Source of the DNA: Tretioscincus oriximinensis
Lineage: Eukaryota > Chordata > Lepidosauria > Squamata > Gymnophthalmidae
DNA length: 64,000 bases
Assembly: GCA_022410635.1 (NCBI GenBank)
Contig: JAJVDF010000589.1
Location: 131,606 to 195,605, forward strand
Direction: 5' to 3'
Shown: positions 1-15,200 of the stretch, in pieces
How positions within the stretch are numbered: the first letter of the stretch is position 1
Layout: every line of letters starts with the position of its first letter
The notes under the pieces: model-generated
Told to the model about the DNA's origin: nothing
Database searches by the model: none
The model's input: only the letters and a program-made list of their open reading frames with translations
Position numbers and translations under genes: made by a program

Positions 1-297
1 CTTTACCTGGAATTGATGTTAAACTGATTGGTCTATAATTTCCGGGATCACCCCGGGATCCTTTTTTGAAGATTGGTGTTACATTAGCTACCTTCCAATC
101 TATTGGTACTATGCCTGATCTTAAGGAAAGATTAAATATTTTGGTTAGAAGTTCGGCAATTTCGCATTTGAGTTCTTTAAGAATTCTTGGGTGAATGCCG
201 TCTGGCCCTGGGGATTTATAAATGTTCAGCTTATTTAGGCTAGCAAGGACCTNCTCCCTTGTTATCTCTATCCCGTTCAATCCCGTAGCTGAATGGG
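1..297 (-). mobile_element. CR1 LINE reverse-transcriptase fragment
   Basis: The first ~105 bases match the 5' end of the CR1 copy at 12386-13944, and the rest extends into more N-terminal reverse-transcriptase sequence. It runs off the left edge of the window, inside PCYT1A intron sequence. Confidence 0.85.
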
Positions 298-329
298 CAG
301 TAGGTTTAAATATAAGTAGCCAAAAGATG

Positions 330-1320
330 CAAGAGATATGACAAAAGGTAGTGAAAGTTAAAAATACCAGAGTGAAAGAACTATAAGTGAAATCGATTGT
401 ACGATGGTACAGGACCCCAGTATTTTTCGCTCATATAATAACAAACATTTCCCCCAACTGCTGGCATGGGTGGGGTTGACAAGGTACTTGCATACATATG
501 TTGTGGGACTGTGAAGAAATCCAAACATTTTGGCAAGAAATATGGCGATATGTAGAAAATATAATTGTTATAATAGGCTATGTAGCAAAGAGGCTTGTTT
601 ATTACAAGAAATATTTATTTATTTGTACTTGTATCCCACCCTATACCCAAAGATCTCAGGGCGGCCGACCATAGGGTGGCGCACATAACTTTTGTTGCTT
701 TCTCCACAACAGACACCCTGTGGAGTATGTGGGGCTGAGAGAGTTCTAAAGAACTGTGACTGGCCCAAGGTCACCCAGCTGGCTTTCATGGAGGAGTGGG
801 GAATCGAACCGGGAAACTACCAGGCACAAATCCAACACTCTAACCACTGCACCAAACTGCCTCTCACAATAGGCTGCAATGTGAATGCCAACAAATTATG
901 TATGTGAACAATTAATAATGGCTGCCCAGGCGGTTATAACACTGGGGTGGAAGAATAAAAACAAGTGGACGCTATTAAACTGGCAGCATTATATTGCTGA
1001 CCAACTAACGATGGACTATCTGGATAGTAGAGAGAATATAAATAAGGAAAAACAAAACATCTGGATGTGGAACTGGTGTTAAATTGCTTGCATATTGTCA
1101 ACAATATAGATGGGGGGAACCTGAATTATTAAATGTAATTAAATTGATCCTAAAGAAATAAAATCAATATATAAGGTATCATCTCAGGGAAGGGGGAGGG
1201 GAGGATTTGTGATTAGGCAGGGACTATACAACAATGTTTGTAATGATAACTGTATATAATGTATATATATTTGTATGTGTGTACTCTAATATGCTTAATC
1301 AATAAAAGTCACTATGGATA
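330..1320 (+). mobile_element. L1-type LINE, ORF2 C-terminal fragment, split by a SINE
   Basis: Translation shows typical L1 C-terminal features in broken frames: RWYRTP, then a CWHGWG-like cysteine motif and LWDCEEIQTFWQEIWRYVE, and after the SINE at 601-868 the segment LGWKNKNKWTLLNWQHYIAD. It is followed by an A/T-rich 3' end with an AATAAA-like tail near 1301. Stops and frameshifts show that it is dead. Confidence 0.75.
601..868 (-). mobile_element. tRNA-derived SINE with L2-like tail
   Basis: On the minus strand it has a tRNA-like head (GGTGCAGTGGTTAGAGTGTT, then GGTTCGATTCCCC), a conserved body (AGCCAGCTGGGTGACCTTGG) and a tail GGGTATAGGGTGGGATACAAG plus AAATA repeats. It is inserted in the L1 fragment. 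Confidence 0.85.
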
Positions 1321-1559
1321 AAAAGAACAGGGTCCTGGCATCCAAATGCCAGCACAGACCATGGCAGGCCCCTATTCCGTGATATACTCCAGAATAAGGT
1401 CCGATGTGGGAAAAGTCACATGATCTCAGTTCCTTTCAGCTTCTCGTATTGCAACATGTGAAAAATGACCCAAATTATTTCAAGCCCAGATTTTTTTCTC
1501 CCCGAAGGAAGCTACTTCTTCTAGACTACCAGTTCTAGAGGAGAAAAAGTTTCTATGTA

Positions 1560-2016
1560 CACAGCCTTCCTTTCCTGGTCTTGTGGTTGGAGTGTCAGGC
1601 TCTTATCTCGAAGTCTCCCAGTTTGATTCCACACTCCTCCCTGGAGCCAGCAGGGTGACTTTGGCCTAATGGTCACCGTTCTAGGGAGCTTTCTCAGCTT
1701 TACCTACTTCACAAGTACCTACTTGAACAGAAGACTATGGAAGCCACTTCGGGTTGACAAAAGTGGGGTATAAAATCCAGTAATAACAACAACAATAACG
1801 TTTATTTGTAACCCTCCTTTCACCAAAGGGTGCTGCACATAGCTTTTGTTGCTTTCTCCACAACTAACAGCCTGTGAAGTGGTTGGGGCTGAGAGAGTTC
1901 TAAAGAACGGTGATTGGCCCAAGGTCACCCAGCTGCTTCTGGGAGGAGAGTGGAATTGAACCAGGAGACTACCAGATAGGAGTCCAATACTCTAACCATT
2001 ACACCAGAATGGCTTC
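1560..2016. mobile_element. Two tRNA-derived SINEs, opposite strands
   Basis: 1560-1790 is a plus-strand copy with the GAAGCCACTTCGGGTTGACAAAAGTGG-type tail (seen in pieces). 1796-2016 is a minus-strand copy of the same head and body with a TTATTTG-type end. Together they fill the intron just before the PCYT1A domain M exon. Confidence 0.78.
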
Positions 2017-2156
2017 AAACATCTTCTCCTTCACTTTCTTCTTTTTCTCCTCCTCCCCTTCCTCCTCTTCTCCTTCTCCTCCATCTCCTCCTCCTCCTTC
2101 CTGCCCTGAGGCCGCTGCATTTGGTGACGCTGCTGCTTAACCCGCCTCGTGTCTGA

Positions 2157-4556
<2,400 letters not shown>

Positions 4557-6195
4557 AGACCCCCCTCGGCATTGAGGGGAGTTTGGGGAGGCTTCGTGGT
4601 GACACCCGAACTCCAGGGGGCAAAAAGCGCAACGCTGGAAGGTGGCAGGAAGTGCCGAGGGAGCGGGATCAGCCGCAGCCCCTTGCTCCAGACGCCTCTT
4701 TCTCGTACCCGAGGCCGGGGCTCTCGCATTTTGGCCCCAGCCTCCCGGCAACCCCTTTTCCCTTTGATCTGCCCTTTGCTGTCACTCCTAGGGGAAGAGG
4801 GGCAAAGGGGGGGCCCTTATTGAGAGAGATGCATTCTGACAAACCTTCCCGGAGGGCGTTAAATTTACGAGCCCCGGCTGACGGGACGCGGATCGGCTGG
4901 CAAGGCTAAGGATACGGCCTTTGGACAAATCCCCTCGCTCGATTGTGGAATGCACCGGCCGAGGTGCTGGGGGTTGCACAGCGGTGTGGCGCCCTGCTTC
5001 TTTGCGCCTTTCTCCAGGCCAGGCCTCGCTGGGCTTTCAAGCGTTGTGGGAAGTTAGGAAACCCTTAGGGATGCACGGGAAAGTGACAGCGGCAGCGTGT
5101 GGCATGGAGAAGAACCACTTGGGATACGGAACAGCAAGCAGCACCTGCCCCCAGGGGCTCCCGTGCCCAGACCTCCAGAAGGGCCGCGAGGTTGTGCAAA
5201 ATTGCCTCCCTTCCAAGCCTCCATCCGGACTCAACAGTGTTGCCTGTTCCCGTTTTCTTGGCTAGTCCTGTGCTTTCCTTGTTCAGTCCTGCACCTTTCC
5301 TGCCTTGTCCCGTGTTTTCCCTGCCCAGCCCACAATCCTCCTGCCCAGTCCCGTTTTTTAGCATACAAAAACCTCCGGCCTCCCATTGCTTTTCAGAGTT
5401 CACTTTAGCTGGGCAAAGGTTGCTCCAACCGTAGGTGAATACGCATAATTGCTTCTTGTGGAGCTTCGTAGGCGCTCGTATGCCCATCGTGCACGTGAGC
5501 TATGCGAGAGCATCACATTCTCAGTGCCAGGCTGTTAAGGAGCCACTGCGTGCTGGTAAAAAGATAGAGCTTGGCTGAGCGGCTCCCCATGGGCGCCCCA
5601 ATGTGTAGACTGACCCTTTTCTGACCGTCTTTGAAGTCGTCATGCTTTTTGCCACATGCAACTGTGGACAAGGACACCCAGGACAAGGGAGAAAATAACC
5701 TTCCTGTCTCCCTGCATGTTGACCGTCTGACAAAAGCTTATCACCTTCCACTGATGCCCAAAGTGGGTCCTGTTATTGTAAGATGGGCGAGAATTGAGTT
5801 GAACCTTCCCCAAAGATCTCCTCCAATCCCAAGCCCCCTCCTGGTTCCTCTCCTCCAACCCCCCTGCCTGTCCGTGCTCTTGTCCGTCTGTTGCGTCCGT
5901 GTCTTCAGTGCCCAGGGTCCAGGGGTGCCTCGTCAAAGGAAAGGGGAACCAGTCTGTGGTCAAAATACTGCTGAATGTTTGCCTGGGAAATGGAGGCAGG
6001 CAGATCGAACGCTTGGTCTTTCGTCCTTCTGCCAACTCTGCCGGGCGTTCGGTGCCAGCCCAGCTCTCCGTTATGGCAAATGGATATCGTACAGAAACCG
6101 TTGCTCTTTCATCTTGACTAAGTGCCCGTTGGTTGGGGGCTGTTCCTGTTGGCTGTTGTTAACTGTACAATAAACGTTCAGATTTAACCATCAGA
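4557..6195 (+). other. PCYT1A: PCYT1A 3'UTR
   Basis: This unique-looking, largely repeat-free sequence follows the PCYT1A stop and ends just after a canonical AATAAA at 6169-6174. The UTR end is inferred from that signal. Confidence 0.75.
6169..6174 (+). terminator. PCYT1A: PCYT1A polyadenylation signal
   Basis: A canonical AATAAA about 1.6 kb after the stop codon, in the context gtacaataaacgttc. Confidence 0.7.
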
Positions 6196-7004
6196 TCTGT
6201 AGCTCTCAGCCAGTGATTAGATTTCTCCCCCTTTTATTTAAGATTAGGAGGAGTCGCCTGTGCCTGTGAATGGAACGGATGTTCCGGCAGGCATTTCTGC
6301 CCAAAGTCTGCTAATGCTGCCGTTTAGGGGGTCCCCAGTTGCCCTGGTCTTGCTCTTTACTGGGTCCAGAGCCATTGGCAAGACGGCTTCTGGCCAGCGG
6401 AGTTACAAGTGCACAGGTGCTCGGCCTCGTGCATCCATCCTGGAGCAGGCGGAACCAGACCCGGCTGGGCTCTGCCCGGTATGCTGCTGCCAAAGCGGAA
6501 GGTGGATTGTTTTCTCGTGTTTCTATAGTATAGACAAGAGGCGAAGCCCACCCAGTCGGCAGGTGAAGGAGCATGGCGCAGCCTGTCCAAAATTGTTCCT
6601 GGCTCGGCTGCAGTTCTCAGGCAGCCCTGCCTCCCTCCCCGGACTGACTGCACAGATGCATGGGCCACCATCTGGCTGCCCTTCCTCAGCTGGCTGCAGA
6701 CCGGGCACCGGAAGCCGCCTCCTCCGCCATGTTGGCCGGGTGGCCAGGAAACCGACAGCATAGGCGAGTCCAAGGCCCCAGGCCCTGTGGTTGGTTGGTG
6801 GACTTCGGAATGCTGGACTCATCGATGGGTGTTTTGTTCATAGGAGAGATTGAGGTCATCTGACCGTCTGCATGTTTTCCCCATCAAGGTTTCCTGGGCA
6901 GAGATTTCCGTCAAACGCCAGAAAAGCGCTTGTGTGGATTGGCTGGCTGCCAAGTTCAGTGTGATGTGGGAAGTCAACATAAAGCTGACCTTGAAGCTGA
7001 TGGG
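6196..7004. other. Unassigned intergenic sequence past PCYT1A
   Basis: No exon or repeat that I can name. Reading frames up to 167 codons occur, but without homology or splice support. Confidence 0.4.
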
Positions 7005-7290
7005 CAAAAGGAAAGTATTTTTTCACCCAGAGGGTCTTTGGTCTGTGGAATTTATAGGCAGGAGAGGTGGTGGTAGCTAAAGCCCGGATAGCTTTAAGAG
7101 GAGATTAGACAAACTCATGGGAGCGAAGGGTATAGGTAGCTCCTAGGATGGATCTCTTGCTTCTGCCTCCAGGATGGAGCAACAGGGAGGATTCCTGAAG
7201 TAGCAGCTGCAGGGAGCCTAGAACAAGTGAGGGTTTTGCCCAAGTGCAATTGGTGCGCCTGAGTGAGACACAACGCTGGACTATACTGAT
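7005..7290 (+). mobile_element. CR1 3' end fragment
   Basis: It carries the CR1 terminal coding/3'UTR pattern (GGAAAGTATTTTTTCACCCA, GGATGGAGCAACAGG, GCGCCTGAGTGAGACAC) on the plus strand. Confidence 0.8.
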
Positions 7291-7349
7291 GTGACCAGTA
7301 TAACCACGTTGGGTTACCTGGAAGATTTTTCAAAGTCCACTTGACTTGG

Positions 7350-7610
7350 TTAATCCTTTTCTGTTATTTCCTGAATACAGTTTACTACATAAAGTCTGTC
7401 CCTGGCATTTGTTCCCTAGCATCTGAAGAAGTAGATTTGCCTATGAACCCTCAGCCTCCTACCTTTCTCTTATTAGCCCCCTTGCTAGAATACATTTTTT
7501 GTGAGCAAGGGGTTTGCAGTCCGATCTCTCTTGCCTGATAAACCAACCTGCTCACCTTACAGCCCCACGAAATACCCGTGAACTACACCTGCGATTCCCC
7601 AGGAACCCTG
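7350..7610 (+). repeat. Unclassified dispersed repeat, copy 1 (GCATCTGAAGAAGTAGATTT core)
   Basis: It shares long stretches with 18200-18620 and 19150-19400, including the CATCTGAAGAAGTAG core, CCTTTCTCTT and CAACCTGCTCACCTT. No family name is assigned. Confidence 0.6.
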
Positions 7611-8467
7611 GATGCTGTCATCCAGGGGTATTTGGAATCTGTAGCCATACTCCCGTCCTGTGGGTTGCAAGACTCTGCGCTTTTAGAAGGTGGAGGGGGA
7701 GCTCAGTTTCAGACATTGTTGTCAAGTATGGCAGCGGCTGCATCTCAGTAGTAAAGGAAACGGCTGGACAGTCGGAGGCCACCAGTTCAGTCCCCAGCTT
7801 CTCCCTGAAAATAGGCAAACTATTTCTGCTCCCTGGGCCGGCCTCTGCCCAGAAGCGTCCAGGGACCCTGAGAGGGGCCGCCCCCTGGTGGTAGTGCCTA
7901 GGATTGCCAGGTTGATCGCTGCCTCTTCCAGAAAGTAGGTCATCATAAACCAGTCCTGTGCACCTGCTAGGAAAACTGCATGGAGGGGGCCCAGAGAGTC
8001 AGTAGAGCAAAGCCAGGGGTGGGATTCCATACCTAATTTGAACCCCTCCAATATAATGTCATGTCCGGTTGCTGCGTCTGGAAACTCCACCTTAAGTGAC
8101 GGCATTTCTGGCAGCAGGGCCACCGCTGAAGGCGGCGACCACGGAAGCAGTCGCCGGAAATAACAACCCTTAAGGTGGCATTTGAGAGCAGCCGCCCAGG
8201 CGCACGCAGGGACTGGTGGTCCCATTATTTTAATCCTAGCACTGAGCAAGGTGCTTGGAAAGCCGAGGGTTTCTGATTCAAGGGGATCCAACCCCCACCC
8301 CGACCCCCCACCCCCGGAATCCATCTCTGCTTCTCTGGAAGAAAACGGCATCGAGGTCCCTCCGGAGTCTTGCAAAATAAACTGCCGCTTCCAGTGTTTG
8401 GGGAGCAACATTTCTACAGCCTTCCAGCAGTGGATATAGATATACAGACACACACAACAGGGGGTGT
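7611..8467. other. Unassigned sequence between convergent genes
   Basis: No exon recognised. It includes a C-rich run at 8290-8315 and a stretch with CRE/ETS-repeat flavour near 8050-8180 (atgtcatgtccggttgctgc). A 243-codon minus-strand frame lacks recognisable similarity. Confidence 0.35.
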
Positions 8468-8735
8468 CTTTTTAAGAAGAAGAAGAAGAAGTGGGTTCTT
8501 CTTCCCCACTTTTCTCACCTTTCCAAGGGACTCAAAGCGGCTTACAAGGGTATTTTTCACCCGAAGGCTGACATTCTATCTTCCCCTCCAGGCTGTGGTG
8601 GTTCCCATGTATCTACTTGCAGTCAGTTGCAATTCTTGCTTTCAAATAGCTGGGTTGGCAGGAGCTCCAGCTATTGGAAGGGGCTCAGCCCTCCCCACGT
8701 CCCACACGGGGCCTCCAAGCCCCACCTCCTAAGCG
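8468..8735 (-). mobile_element. tRNA-derived SINE, second head type
   Basis: On the minus strand it reads GTGTGGGACGTGGGGAGGGC, CAGCTATTTGAAAGCAAGAA and the tail AAGCCGCTTTGAGTCCCTTG, ending in a GAAGAA microsatellite. It is the reverse of the copy at 30245-30575. Confidence 0.75.
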
Positions 8736-8791
8736 ACTCAGCCATTCGTGTCTCATCTTGAGTATTTGCCTCCTCCAAGAAGACCCACATT

Positions 8792-8797
8792 TTTATT
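8792..8797 (-). terminator. SLC51A: Candidate SLC51A polyadenylation signal
   Basis: AATAAA on the minus strand about 300 nt past the SLC51A stop. It implies a short 3'UTR and about 2.6 kb between the convergent ends of SLC51A and PCYT1A. Confidence 0.5.
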
Positions 8798-9097
8798 GTT
8801 ATCGTTACAAAGGCTTTGGGTGAATCCATTCTAAACACTGCCATCATCCTAGGCATCCTGGGCCCTGTGTTTGGAGCTGCTGTGGTTGCCACGGAACAGC
8901 AAGCGCAAGGTGCCAAATCTGCCCTCCACGCCAGGCCAGGGTGGCACCGCCTTGCCATTTTCTTTCCTGCCCAGGTGACAAAACTATTTCCCTTGAAAGT
9001 CTTGGGTCCTAATTAAGCTTCCGGGACGGATGTTTCTGGGAAAAGCCAAAGGTCTCCGATGAGCCACAGAATCTGGACATTCTCCCTCCCTTCCCTC

Positions 9098-9234
9098 TCA
9101 GAGGTCGATTTCTGTTCGGGGTTTTGAAGATCCTGCTGTACAGCAGCCAGAGTTTTCATCCGCCTTTCTGTAGTACATCCTGACCAGCACAGTCATGACA
9201 AAGGTCTCCACAACCAGCAGCTGGGCGTTCATCC
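9098..9234 (-). CDS. SLC51A: SLC51A exon 9 with stop
   Basis: Acceptor ttttcag. It encodes the last membrane segment [19 protein letters not shown] and a diverged tail ending TEIDL, with TGA at 9098-9100. Confidence 0.95.
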
Positions 9235-12200
9235 CTGAAAAGGAAGAGTAGAAAGGGGGCACAGATGGAAGGAGGTTTGTAATCCCTTTGGAAGAGGAAT
9301 CTTGAGTCAGTTTTACACCCTGCTCTTCTCAACCCGAAGAATCAAAGCAGATCACGTAACCTGTTCTCTTCACAACGGACACATTGTAAAGTCAGTGGGG
9401 CTGAGACAGCTCTGGCTTTTGTGGAGGGCGGCAGAATTGAACCAGGTCGATTACAGAGAAGAGTCTGACACTTCGAACTGCTGCAGCAGTAATCCTATTT
9501 GGACCAATCCACTTGCTAACCCTTCTGTTGGCCCTTTGGCCCTTCAGCATCCCTACAGCATCTTTCCTGTTACAGCCCCAATCCTAGTGGGAAGTTGATG
9601 CAGCTGAGTCAGGCCCAGCTTTCTTCCTCTTTGTAAACTATTCCAAGCAGCAGCATCAGGTGATATAGGGATTCTGATAGTAATCTGACTCCCCCTCTTA
9701 CCATAGTCAGAGGTGGCAATTAACTTTCCCAAGGGGCCCCATGAGAAATAGGGATGGGTTTAGAGGGCCGGACTAATATAGTTCACTCAGTTCTGCCCAA
9801 TACTGTATATAACAGTAAAACCAGGCGAAATGTTTTCAACCAAGCAGACTGAGGCAAGGGGCGGCCCTAGGGCCACATGCGGCCTGCCTACTGCCTCTGA
9901 CCGGCCCTCCCGTCTTAGCTCAGAGTCAGGGGCCTGGTTTTACTGTGACACAGAGGCTTGTTACACAGCATTTTCCCAGAAATGTACCTTAAACTTTTAC
10001 ATTTACTACACAAGTATAAGGTAATTTTAAACCTGCTTTAGGAATGAATGTGAAGACAAATGCTCTTTCCTTACTATTTGCTTGGACTGTTCCCAGACTT
10101 TGGGACTGTTCCCAAAGGTGAGTTTAAGATAAGTTTGGGAATGCTTTGGAATGATAGTTTTGCTAATGGGGAGGCCACTAGCGACGTGAGTGCAGCATCC
10201 CAGTCACCAGCCCTGACTGGTCCACCATCAAAGTGCAGCTCCACCTTTTACGTGGGTTCTGACTCTCTTCTCTAACCAATAAGGATCTATCTGGGCATTC
10301 TGATGGCCCAGTTGGGCCTTCCCAGGCTGGTGCTCATATCAAGTCTTCCAGTAGCCCCAACGCACTGCAGACCTTCCACAGACATGTTATATCTTCCAAT
10401 TCCCCCAGTGGACGATGCTCGTAAATTGTGGAAGGGGGCAAGAGACCAAGAGGAGGTAGTCAGCAGCCAGAAGAAGCCCGTCATCTGATAAAGTGGGATT
10501 GTGTTGGGGGTGGGGGTGGGGGTGGGGACGTTCCCCATGTCCTAGGAGGAACATCAAAGGATCTATGGATGTTTCGTCTGCAAAAGAAAAGACTGAAAGG
10601 AGATAGAATGGAGCCACAGGCAGGACTCCTGAAATGCCACGAACAGCATATTTGGCTTCCCTCTGTCCATGCAGCCCAGGCGCATCTGGTGGGCCTCTGT
10701 GTGATGCGGAATGCTGGACTAGGTGGGCTGTGGCCTGACCCAGTGTGACTCTTCTTATGTTCACAGAGCAGAAGGGCTAAAAACAATGGAATAAAACTGC
10801 AAGGGGGTTATAGGCTGACCAGACGATCCCTTTTTGGGGGGTGNTGAAAACCCGGTTTTGGGGGGCCTCCCAGTTTTTCCTGAAATTTTTTTTTTCAAAA
10901 AAAGATTTTTTTTNAATTTTTTTTCCTCAGAAAAAACCGGGCNGCACCCTAAAAATGGGTCTTCAAACCCCCCCAAAAGGGGTAATCTGGTCAGCCTAGT
11001 TAGATATCAGAAANAACGTCCTGATAGTAAGGGGGATAAAGCAGTGGAACAGGTTGCCACATGAGAAGATGCCTTCTCCTTTGATGGAAATCTTCAAAGA
11101 GGCTGGAAAGCCCCCCGGTGGACCCCATGACCCTGGAGGCCCCTTCTAACTCCAGGCCTCTAGGACTTTAAGTGTTGGTAGGGAGCAGAGCTCCACCAGG
11201 GCCTCTGTCCTTCCACAGATGCTCCCTCCTTTCTCCAGCGTGCCTCAGTTTCCCGTCTTTTCCCCCCCCAAGAGCTGCATTCAACTCACGTTGGGACCAG
11301 GCCCTGGAAGAGAAGGGAGGAGAGCAGGCGATCTGCCCACCGTTGCCCAAGATACTAAATATGGAAGGCTGCAAGGCGGTCAAGATGAGGACAACCTGGA
11401 ATAAGAAACCAAGGGAAAAACAACACAGTCGGCTCCTAAACAAAAACATGTTGAAAAGCATTTATATAAAACTTCCCGTTAAAAAAATTAAAAAACGGAA
11501 GTGATTAATAAACGTTAAAGAAAAGTAATCTTCAAAATTAATTTGCAAACAATAAAAACACTTAAAAAATCTATTTAAAACATATTAAAGTTGGGCAGGT
11601 TAAAGGAAATCCACCGTTCCCACAGGAAATGCAAACGATCAAAAGCGAGAGGCTTCCGCAGGGGTGGCCCCACCAGCTGTAAGCTAACATGAGTGGTTTC
11701 CCACGTGCCAGTGTAGGCTATGGCAGGGCCCTCCCTTAGGCTACACCAGCCTGTGGATGGCAGATCCCAGTTCCAAGATGCAGCCTAGAGCAGANATGCC
11801 GAACTGCTGGCCTCCCAGAGGTTCCTCAACCACAATTCCCAGCATTCCCCCTGGTTTAGCAGAGGACCAGTGCTGCAAGAGGGATGGAGTCTTGGGCCAC
11901 CAGGTTCACATCTCTGGCCTAGTACAAGACTGGGTGCAAATTCACACGCTTTGAGCTTTCTTGTGCTTGCATTAGGGCCCCTTTGGGTATATAATTTGGG
12001 GAACGTCTGTGCCTGGGCAATGGCTGTACCGGAATAGGAGCCTGCCACCCACATGCTAGTGCTCTGTCCCGAGATGGTGTCTGAACCTTAATATTCTGTG
12101 TTATCATGCTGGGTCTTGTGGGGAGACAGACAGAAATCATAGAGATAGAAAACTCACCCTGGAGATAAAAATATAGTTACAGGAAACAGAGATAGAAAGA

Positions 12201-15200
12201 AAGAATGGAAAATAAAAACAATGAAAGACGGAAAAACAATGGAAAAAGGAAGAAAGGAAAGGGGAAAAGTTAAAGAAGGAAGGTAAGGAAAGAAGGAATG
12301 ACAGAAGAAGGAAAGGAAGAAAAAAGGAGAGAGAGAAAAGAAGGAAGAATGGGTAGAAGAAAGGAAAATAAGAAAGGAGAGAAGAAATGAACATAAGAAC
12401 ATAAGAANAGCCATCCTGGATCAGGCCACAGCCCACCTAGTCCAGCATTCTGTGTCACGCAGAGGCCCACCAGATGCACCTGGGCAGTCCGAACAGAGGA
12501 AAGCAAAATATGGAGCAAAAAAAGGGAGTTCATGACTGCCTGCAAATGGTATTTCAAGAGTCCTGCCTGTTGCTCCATCCCGGAGGCGACATCCAGACAA
12601 CTATCTTAGTATCCATTTATACCCTTAGTGTCCATAAGCCTGTCTTGAAACTATCCAAGCTGTTAGCTACCACCACCTCTTCAGGAAGTAAATTCCACAG
12701 GCCGATGACCCTCTGGGTGAAAAAATACTTTCCTTTGTCTGTTCTCACTTTTCTACCCAACAGTTTTAAGGAGNGCCCTCTGGTCCTTGTGTTGTGTGAT
12801 AGAGAAAACATTTTTTCTCTATTCACCCTGTCGATCCCATGCATGATTTTGTACACTTCAATCAGATCACCCCTCAAACGTCTCCTTTCAAGGCTGAAGA
12901 GGCCCAGACGTTGCAGCCTTGCTTCGTAAGGGAGGTGCTCCAGACCCTTGATCATTTTTGTTGCCCTTTTCTGCACCTTCTCCAGTTCCAAAATATCCCT
13001 CTTGAGATGTGGTGACCAGAATTGAACACAGTATTCCAAATGTGGCCTCACCACAGATTTATAAAGAGGCAAAACAACATTTGCTGACTTATTTTCGATT
13101 CCTTTCCTAATTATCCCCAACATGGAATTTGCCTTTTTTGCTGCTGCTGCACACTGGGTTGACATTTTCATTGAATTGTCCACTAACACCCCAAGATCCT
13201 TTTCTTGCTCGGTCACAGAAAGCTTGGTTCCCATCAGGTGGTAGGAGTANTTGGGNTTCTTTGCCCCAATATGCATGACCTTGCACTTGCTTAAGTTGAA
13301 GTGCATTTGCCACTTTGATGCCCACTCANCCAATTTCAATANATNACTCTGGAGTGCCTTACAATCATTTTCAGTTTTCACNACCCTGAACAGTTTAGTG
13401 TCGTCAGCAAACTTGGCTACTTCACTATTTACCTCGGCATCCAGATCATTTATAAATATATTGAAAAGCAAGGGTCCCAGTACAGATCCCTGGGGTTCCC
13501 CACTTCTTACCTCTTTCCACTCAGAGAACTGTCCATTTAATACTACCCTCTGTTTTCTATCTTTTAGCCAGTTTCCAATCCAGGACAAAGTCTGTCCTCT
13601 TATACCATGAGTATGGAGNTTTTTTAGAAGCCTTTGATGAGGGACTTTATCAAAATCCTTCTGACAATCTAGATAGACAATATCAACTGGATCCCCTTTA
13701 TCTACATGTTTGTTAACACTCTCAAAGTATTCTAGCAAGTTGGTAAAGCATGATTTACCTTTGCTGAAGCCATGCTGAGTTTCATTCAGCAATGCGTGCC
13801 TCTCCATGTGTTTAGTAATTTTGTCCTTAATTATGGTTTCCAACACTTTACCTGGAATTGATGTTAAACTGATGGGTCTATAATTCCCGGGATCACCCCG
13901 GGATCCTTTTTTGAAGATTGGTGTTACATTAGCTACCTTCCAATGGAAGAAAGAAGGAACGTAAAAAGGAAAGGAAGAAGAAAAGAAAGAAAGGAAAAAG
14001 GGATGGTATAAACGATGAAAAATTAGGAAGAAAGATAAGGAAGAAAGAAGGAAAGGAAAAAGGGGGGGGAAAGGAACAAAAAAAGGAAAAAAGGAAGGGT
14101 TAGGGTTTGTGCCTATTCCCTTCCCAGATGCCATCTCTGGAAGTCAAACCCAAGCCTGCACCTGTGGGCTTCTCCACTAGTACGTACGTAGGTGTGTACA
14201 TGCATGCACATCCATACATCCATACATGCATACAATCAGCTTTTTCCTGATCTTGGCCAGTTCTTCAGAACTGAAGATGTATTGAAAGTAAACTACAGCA
14301 CAGTACCTGGTTACAGAAACAAGGCATGTAAAGACCTGGGGCGAAAGCCATATAAGGTTGCACCATACAAGGAGGTCCTCCAAAGGCAAGGGCCACGCTG
14401 GGAAGTCCAGGCCGTAGCACCCGCACCTCTGGAAGGTGGCAGGACGTACAGCAAAGGTTGCAGAAATGGGCTTACCTGGAAACAAGCAAACTTGCAGCCG
14501 ATGTTCTGGTGGGACAGGTGTGCCCGCGCTTGCCTAAAGAGTATGGCCAAGGCCCACAGAGCCAGCAGAGTGGAGACGCCAAGGCTGGTGTTGATCCAGA
14601 GGGCCACGCTTGTGGCTGAAATCTAGGAGCAACAAAGAAAAACGGAGAAAGAAACGCCAAGTTACAAATTGTTTGTTAGCCTCAAGGTGCTGCAAGCCAC
14701 CCTTGCTAGAAGTCCTGGCAATCGTCATTCATAAGTTACTTCTAGATCAGGGGAAACGTTCACGTGAGACCCACCATAGGCCCAGGCGGAGGGAGAAGAA
14801 CTGGGCTGGTAGCCTACACAGGTCCAACCCTCTCACTTACGTCAGCTGTGTCATATAAGCCTTCGGTGGTCAAAACAAGGCCAACAAAAATNGAAGCGCC
14901 CTTCAAGAAGGCAAACTGGAAGGCACCAAATATGATGATCTTCAGTTTTCGCCTGTGGTGAGAGAGAAAGGTGGACCGTTTAAGAACATAAGAATATAAG
15001 AACATAAGAAGATCCATACTGGATCAGGCCAGAGCCCATCTAGCCCTGCCTTCTGTCGAATAAACACACGACCACCAGATGCACCTGGAGAAGTCAGCAA
15101 AATATGCACCTGTCCAGGACTCCCTGCAAATGGTACTTTAGCAGTCCTGCCTGTGGCTCCATCCCAGAGGCAGCATCCAGACATCCATCCTAGTATCCAT

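Noticed and set aside
7722..8453. 243-codon open frame on the minus strand between PCYT1A and SLC51A
   Set aside because: The product is low in recognisable structure, overlaps repeat-like DNA and starts in a TATATA stretch; no homology that I can name.
10500..10530. GGGGGT repeats as possible telomere-like sequence
   Set aside because: Only a short (GGGGGT)n run; no TTAGGG units, so a simple G-rich microsatellite.
12151..12578. Leu/Phe/Ser-rich minus-strand frames resembling a membrane protein
   Set aside because: They arise from the polypurine tract (CTTT-rich on the minus strand) and the CR1 3' end.
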